From: Actinomycetota bacterium
GTDB taxonomy: Bacteria > Actinomycetota > Acidimicrobiia > Acidimicrobiales > Poriferisodalaceae
Direction: 5' to 3'
DNA length: 11,046 nt
NCBI GenBank assembly: GCA_013151655.1
Contig: JAADHX010000449.1
Span: 1-11,046, forward strand
How positions within the stretch are numbered: the first letter of the stretch is position 1; the number at the start of each line of letters is the position of its first letter. Shown here piece after piece: positions 7,343 through 11,046 of the stretch. A program made the translations under genes and the position numbers. Below the pieces are notes generated by a model. That model was given only the letters and a program-made list of their open reading frames with translations, ran no database searches and was not told the DNA's origin.

Positions 7343-8521
7343 ATGAGGAAGACAAAACCTGGCCGACGGCGTCTAGTGCGCCTGATAACCCTTGGCGTGT
7401 TCATGCTGCTTGTCGTGGCGGCATGTTCCGGCGAGTCCGAGGGTACGACCGTGGCTCCCGATACGACCGTGGCCCCCGGCACGACCGTGGCCCCCGGCAC
7501 GACCGTGGCCCCCGATACGACCGTAGCCTCCGATACGACAACGACAACAACCCTGAGCGAGCGATATACGGCGGAAGAGGTCAGAGAAGCGACAGGACTG
7601 TTCGCGGCGGTTCCTGTGTACGCCGTGCCTCGAGTTCTGAGCGGCGAATACACGATCGGATTCTTGAACCCAGGTATGAGTGTTCCGACCTTCAATGACT
7701 GGGACAAAGGAATGAGAGCCGCGGCTGAGTTTTATGGCGTCGACTACATCAACGTCGATCTTGAACTCGAATTCGAGGGGACGCTCGACAAGTACGAGGT
7801 GCTTGCTTTCGAGGAACCTGATGTCGTGGGCACGCTCACCACGGTCGGGGAACCACTTCTGGCTGCAACGACGAGGGATGGAGTGCCGCTCATCGCTCTC
7901 GATCTTCCGATCGAGGGTGCATTGTTCTTCGGGATAGACAGTCCGCAGGCCGGTAGGTTGGCTGGCGACTTCCTTGGCCAACGAGCAGAGATACTGCTTG
8001 ATGGCGAATGGGAGGGAAGCGACTTCTTCTTTGTCGGATTGGCACCCCCCGATTGCGAGGTCTGTGTCCAGCGAATTGACGGCGGTGTCTTTGGGTTCCG
8101 CGAGATCCTGCCACTCAGCGGTGATCAGATCCTTCGCCCCGCCGATGCCGGCGGCACCGTCGAAGAGGCCGGGTTCGTGTTTGCGAATGTCCTGACAACT
8201 CATCCGAATGCCAAGATGTTCGTCCTCGCGTTCAACGCCGAAAGCGGCATCGCTGCCGTTCAGGACGCGAAGGAGGCCGGGCGGCAGGACGATGTGATCA
8301 TTGTCACGATGGGAGGCACGCTCGCAGAGCGCGACGAGATTCGAGCTAATCCCGATCTGCTGATCGGCGCAGTGGACTTCAATCCATGGGCCGAGGGATG
8401 GAACTGGATGGAAGCAGCGATCGCGATGGCTGAGGGAGACGGATATGGCCGGTACGCGGTCGGCTCAGTTCTCACCCCGGAGAATGTCGACATCATCTAT
8501 TCGACCGACGGTGACGCGTAG
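7343..8521 (+). CDS. Sugar ABC transporter substrate-binding lipoprotein
   Basis: A 392-residue extracytoplasmic sugar-binding protein of the type 1 periplasmic-binding fold used by CUT2 importers. Residues 1-10 are strongly basic, 11-27 hydrophobic, and the lipobox VAAC places the lipid-anchored Cys at C28. A Thr/Val/Ala/Pro linker follows: five six-residue repeats (TTVAPD/G type) at 35-64, then a Thr-rich run to about 70. The binding domain starts near residue 72; YTIGFLNPGMSVPTFNDWDKGM and the later GIDSPQAGRLAGDFL fit the family. It also contains a CEVC pair (C238, C241), unusual in this class and perhaps a disulfide. The start is ATG 7343 with AGGAG (7331-7335) 7 nt upstream. It is the first gene of the importer operon. 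Substrate is inferred from context (L-rhamnose or a rhamnoside); similarity alone does not prove it. Confidence 0.9.
   Translation: MRKTKPGRRRLVRLITLGVFMLLVVAACSGESEGTTVAPDTTVAPGTTVAPGTTVAPDTTVASDTTTTTTLSERYTAEEVREATGLFAAVPVYAVPRVLSGEYTIGFLNPGMSVPTFNDWDKGMRAAAEFYGVDYINVDLELEFEGTLDKYEVLAFEEPDVVGTLTTVGEPLLAATTRDGVPLIALDLPIEGALFFGIDSPQAGRLAGDFLGQRAEILLDGEWEGSDFFFVGLAPPDCEVCVQRIDGGVFGFREILPLSGDQILRPADAGGTVEEAGFVFANVLTTHPNAKMFVLAFNAESGIAAVQDAKEAGRQDDVIIVTMGGTLAERDEIRANPDLLIGAVDFNPWAEGWNWMEAAIAMAEGDGYGRYAVGSVLTPENVDIIYSTDGDA
7445..7534 (+). repeat. Five 18-bp tandem repeats in the lipoprotein linker
   Basis: Five in-frame copies of an 18-bp unit starting ACGACCGTGG begin at 7445, 7463, 7481, 7499 and 7517. 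Copies 2 and 3 are identical, and the last has diverged most. They encode TTVAPD, TTVAPG, TTVAPG, TTVAPD and TTVASD. Gain or loss of a unit changes the linker length without breaking the frame. Confidence 0.95.
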
Positions 8522-8538
8522 TCGTATTTGTTCGATCG

Positions 8539-8561
8539 ATATGTCGTTCTCTAGAACATAT
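8539..8561 (+). other. Imperfect hairpin between binding-protein and permease genes
   Basis: ATATGT-cg-TTCT (8539-8550) faces AGAACATAT (8553-8561), giving 9-10 possible pairs with a 2-nt bulge. It sits in the 108-bp gap after the binding-protein stop. Such hairpins often protect the upstream message so that the binding protein is made in excess over the membrane parts. It is AU-rich and weak, with no T tract, so it does not look like a terminator. Confidence 0.25.
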
Positions 8562-8629
8562 CTGCGCCGGGGAGACCGCTCTTGGACGGACTTTGGGATC
8601 GAGAAGCTCATCTACCCTGTTCCGGGCGC

Positions 8630-9607
8630 ATGAGCTTCTCACCAAGATCCATCCGAGAGCGGGAACGCAGGTCCATCGTGGAATTGGCGATGGACCATGG
8701 ACTGGTGGTCGCTCTCGTGGCCGCGTTCGTGTTCTTTTCGGTTGCGTCGCCGTTCTTCCTGTCAACTCGTAACTTTCTCATCATTGGTCAGTCTGTCTCC
8801 GTCATCGGCATACTTGCAGCAGCGCTGACGATCGGACTCATCGCCGGTGTGCTCGATCTGTCCGTCGGCTCGACGATCGGAGTCGTGTCGGTGGTTGCGG
8901 CCTTGCTGGCTGAAGCTGGTGCGAGTGTCGTAGTGGTCGTCGGGGCGGCGGTTTCTGTAGGTCTGGCCGTCGGCGGCTTGAACACCTTCTTGATTGTGAA
9001 GCTCGGTATCGATTCGATAATCGCAACTCTCGCTACGGCGAGCGTGTTCTTCGGCACAGGCCTGATCTTGGCGCAGGGGAAGACCATATACGCTGCCGAT
9101 GAGTATCTGGGGTCCTTCGTGTCGGCCAGACCACTTGGCATCCCGACTCCCGTCATCCTCCTCGCGCTGACCTATGTTGCCGGATATGTCTTGTTGGCGA
9201 AGGCAAAACTTGGCTGGCATATCTATGCCACCGGCGGCAATCGAAGCGCGGCGGATCGTTCGGGGATTCCCACCAAGAGAATTCTCGCGTTTGTTCTCCT
9301 CCTATCGGCGCTGGCCGCCACGGTCGGTGGGCTGATTCTCGCTGGAAGAACGTTGAGCGGAAGTGGCCTGTACGGGCGTTTTCTCAATATCGATGCCTTA
9401 ACGGCCGTGCTCCTCGGTGGGATCGGCCTGAGCGGAGGCAGAGGAAAGATCGAACAGACTTTGGTCGGCGTCTTGTTCATCGGAATCCTGGCCAACGGCC
9501 TCACCCTCCTGAACACGCCGAGTTTTTACCAGGCTGTTGTGCGAGGGTTTGCGTTCTTGTTGGCGATAATGCTCGACGCTCATCGACGACGATCGATGGA
9601 ACGATGA
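8630..9607 (+). CDS. Sugar ABC transporter permease (RbsC/FrcC-like)
   Basis: A 325-residue polytopic inner-membrane protein of the CUT2 (BPD_transp_2) permease family, which forms the sugar channel as a dimer. Hydrophobic segments lie at about 24-44, 48-74, 82-97, 99-118, 127-147, 173-190, 217-238, 254-268, 276-294 and 302-316. Family motifs are LDLSVGS (75-81), the cytoplasmic loop ATGGNRSAADRSGIPTKR (200-217) and AVLLGGIGLSGGRG (259-272). ATG 8630 gives an N-terminus of usual length but has no Shine-Dalgarno site. TTG 8582, in frame and upstream, has GGGGAG (8569-8574) 7 nt before it, so a 341-residue form is a real alternative. It follows the binding protein and precedes the ATPase, the frcBCA-like order. 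Confidence 0.93.
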   Translation: MSFSPRSIRERERRSIVELAMDHGLVVALVAAFVFFSVASPFFLSTRNFLIIGQSVSVIGILAAALTIGLIAGVLDLSVGSTIGVVSVVAALLAEAGASVVVVVGAAVSVGLAVGGLNTFLIVKLGIDSIIATLATASVFFGTGLILAQGKTIYAADEYLGSFVSARPLGIPTPVILLALTYVAGYVLLAKAKLGWHIYATGGNRSAADRSGIPTKRILAFVLLLSALAATVGGLILAGRTLSGSGLYGRFLNIDALTAVLLGGIGLSGGRGKIEQTLVGVLFIGILANGLTLLNTPSFYQAVVRGFAFLLAIMLDAHRRRSMER

Positions 9608-9662
9608 ATTCGTTCTCGACGTACGATGTTGTGGTCTCCGAAATCAAACGGAAGATTGCGTG

Positions 9663-10418
9663 ATGGATCAGAATTCTGATATCGCGGCCGTGCCATTGCT
9701 TGCGGCGAACGGTGTGTCAAAGTCCTTTGGGCACGTCCAAGCACTTGATTCCGTGAACATCGCTGTTCATGCTGGGGAGATTGTGGCGCTACTCGGCGAA
9801 AACGGTGCGGGTAAGTCCACATTCATCAAGATCCTGGCCGGTGTGTACGCACCGGATGCCGGCGAACTTCTTGTCGATGGGCGCCCGGTCCGCTTCGGCT
9901 CCCCCGCTGAGGCACTGAACGCTGGGGTCGCAACGGTCTACCAGGATCTCGCCCTCGTCGAACAACGGGACGTTGCTTCGAACCTGTTTCTCGGACGCGA
10001 GTTCACAAAGGGTATCTTCGTTGACCGACGACGTATGTATAAGGAGGCGGAGATTGCAGTCGAGTCGTTGGACTTCCATATCCCGTCTGTTCGAACCACA
10101 GTCGACTTGTTGTCTGGCGGCCAGCGGCAAGCTGTGGCGATCAGCCGGGCCGTAGCGATGGGTGGACGAATTGTCATCCTGGACGAGCCGACAGCCGCAC
10201 TCGGCGTGCGAGAATCGGCTGCCGTACTGGAGATGATCAACAACCTGCGGGAACAAGGCAGGGGCGTGATCCTCATCAGCCACAATCTGCAGCATGTCCT
10301 TCCCCTCGCCGATCGCATCTTTGTGCTGCATCGCGGTCGGCCGGCGGGTGTGGTGACCTCGGAAGAGGCGACCGCCGAAATCGTTGTCCGACTGATAATG
10401 GGCGATACGTCCGTTTAG
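9663..10418 (+). CDS. Sugar ABC transporter ATP-binding protein, single domain (FrcA-like)
   Basis: A 251-residue cytoplasmic ATPase that energises the importer. Motifs: Walker A GENGAGKS (45-52), Q-loop Q94, signature LSGGQRQ (150-156), Walker B VILDEP (171-176), D-loop region TAALGV and the switch His H207 (ISHNLQHV). The signature LSGGQRQ and TVYQDLALVE are typical of the carbohydrate (CUT2) ATPases. Ribose-type RbsA proteins have two ATPase halves and about 500 residues. This one has only one and ends at TAG 10416-10418, as in FrcA, so it should act as a homodimer. ATG 9663 is preferred; GTG 9660, one codon earlier, is possible. It is the last gene of the importer operon and lies 55 bp after the permease. 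Confidence 0.94.
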   Translation: MDQNSDIAAVPLLAANGVSKSFGHVQALDSVNIAVHAGEIVALLGENGAGKSTFIKILAGVYAPDAGELLVDGRPVRFGSPAEALNAGVATVYQDLALVEQRDVASNLFLGREFTKGIFVDRRRMYKEAEIAVESLDFHIPSVRTTVDLLSGGQRQAVAISRAVAMGGRIVILDEPTAALGVRESAAVLEMINNLREQGRGVILISHNLQHVLPLADRIFVLHRGRPAGVVTSEEATAEIVVRLIMGDTSV

Positions 10419-10494
10419 CAACGGTCTCAACGACTCGACGATCCCGTATTGCAACGCATTCTTCGAGTTGCGAATCGGTCTGCGCGTCCGACAC

Positions 10495-10516
10495 TCGATC
10501 CGCGAGCCGCGATCGA
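10495..10516 (+). terminator. Possible transcription-ending hairpin after the importer operon
   Basis: TCGATC-c-GCG (10495-10504), loop AGC, then CGC-GATCGA (10508-10516) can form a nine-pair stem with a single bulged C, 77 nt after the ATPase stop. No T tract follows, so if it ends transcription it is of the U-less kind reported in actinobacteria. Confidence 0.3.
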
Positions 10517-10718
10517 TGAGGGCTCCATGTCTCGGTGTGATCTCGCAGGGCCGTTCACCGTCAAACTGGACGTTCGAGACCGCTGGGCTGGCCGCGCGGC
10601 AGTGCCGAACCGCTCGGCTAGCTTCAGTGAGATGTGCATGTCGCTGCGCCGACCGACGCCTGTCGGTGTTCAACGGGCCTCCCCGTCGCGGATGCCGGCT
10701 GCGGCGAACAAGAGGATC

Positions 10719-10733
10719 GGCCAGCTGCTGGCC
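10719..10733. repeat. GC-rich inverted repeat GGCCAGC-T-GCTGGCC
   Basis: Perfect 7-bp arms around a single central base in the gene-free stretch. In RNA it would fold as a short stem with a five-base loop. It could add to termination of the importer transcript or be a protein-binding site; nothing decides between these. Confidence 0.3.
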
Positions 10734-10875
10734 CTATATCATGATCATTCTCCCCGGCACTTTGACGCCGCCGTTGATGGTCCGCGTCGCGAAAGTACCA
10801 AGGGGCGGTCCAAGACGCGGTGAGGCGACGAGCGCTTCGTTTGTCAGAAATCGGTGCCAAGGGCACGTTCGCTAA

Positions 10876-11046
10876 ATGTTGATAATCCTCTCGCTATTTC
10901 GGAACGGACTGGTGGTCCGTATGTCGGATTCGAGTCGTTCGCTGTGCAGAGAAGCCGCGGGCAGCGTCGTTTTTCTGGCGAGCCAACATGCCGGCTACAT
11001 CACGGGGGCCACTATCAACGTCAGTGGTGGTTTCTTGATGTACTGA
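10876..11046 (+). pseudogene. C-terminal remnant of a short-chain dehydrogenase
   Basis: The frame ending in TGA 11044-11046 reads AGSVVFLASQ followed by HAGYITGATINVSGGFLMY. This is the standard C-terminal end of classical short-chain dehydrogenases: the VVFLAS helix, the ITG turn and the N-V-x-GG strand. It is open only back to TAA 10873, giving at most 56 residues from ATG 10876 or 41 from ATG 10921. The residues before AGSVV do not match the family. In the 500 bp upstream I find no TGxxxGIG, NNAG or YxxxK motif in any forward frame. It is therefore a broken gene, most simply left by a deletion or rearrangement. It is not a copy of the dehydrogenase domain of the aldolase fusion, whose C-terminus differs. 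Confidence 0.7.

Larger units (their letters stand above)
10419..10875. other. Stretch without a recognisable gene
   Basis: About 457 bp after the ATPase gene. The ATPase frame stays open beyond its stop to nt 10823, and overlapping frames are open on both strands, but none shows a family motif, a convincing ribosome site or neighbours that support it. I see no tRNA, transposase motif or CRISPR repeat. It contains two inverted repeats, listed separately. It may be decayed coding sequence, since a dehydrogenase remnant follows it. Confidence 0.5.

Noticed and set aside
9789..10673. A 294-codon open frame on the minus strand
   Set aside because: It is mostly antisense to the ATPase gene, with no recognisable motif; long antisense frames are common at this base composition.
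10419..10823. Open frame continuing after the ATPase stop, possibly the lost second ATPase half
   Set aside because: The translation contains no Walker, signature or switch motifs and does not resemble an ATPase domain, so the ATPase is not an RbsA type broken by a stop.
10719..10870. Minus-strand open stretch of about 44 codons in the gene-free region
   Set aside because: It has no ATG or ribosome site at a sensible place and no family match that I can name.
1..11046. tRNA or rRNA genes, CRISPR arrays, intact insertion sequences or attachment sites
   Set aside because: I looked for cloverleaf T-arm sequences, regularly spaced repeats, transposase motifs and flanking inverted repeats and found none that hold up.

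Overview
The window carries an L-rhamnose utilisation locus from a high-GC bacterium, most likely an actinobacterium. I lean towards the Acidimicrobiia because the lipoprotein has a Thr/Val/Ala/Pro repeat linker of the kind common in that group. This placement is inference; there is no rRNA or marker gene here.

Positions 1-5715 (+ strand) are a tightly packed catabolic operon. It starts with the 3' part of a bifunctional rhamnulose-1-phosphate aldolase/lactaldehyde dehydrogenase, cut by the left window edge. It continues with L-rhamnose isomerase (RhaI type), rhamnulokinase, a DeoR-family regulator and L-rhamnose mutarotase. Together these enzymes convert beta-L-rhamnose to the alpha anomer, then L-rhamnulose, then L-rhamnulose-1-phosphate, then DHAP plus L-lactaldehyde, then L-lactate. 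Stop and start codons overlap or nearly overlap at two junctions. Between the regulator and the mutarotase a six-codon minicistron links both genes by ATGA overlaps on each side.

Positions 5789-7162 (- strand) hold a leaderless clan-A-like glycoside hydrolase of the DUF4038/apiosidase-like type. It converges on the catabolic operon and diverges from the transport genes. The 180-bp divergent region 7163-7342 holds a good sigma-70-type promoter for the transporter and two inverted repeats that could be operators.

Positions 7343-10418 (+ strand) encode a three-part sugar ABC importer: a lipoprotein binding protein with an 18-bp tandem repeat, an RbsC-like permease, and a single-domain ATPase (FrcA-like rather than the tandem RbsA form). 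With an intracellular glycosidase beside it, the importer may carry rhamnosides as well as or instead of free rhamnose.

Positions 10419-11046 hold no intact gene that I recognise. There are two GC-rich inverted repeats and, at the right edge, an open frame whose last part matches the C-terminal end of a short-chain dehydrogenase. The rest of that enzyme is not visible upstream, so this looks like a gene remnant.
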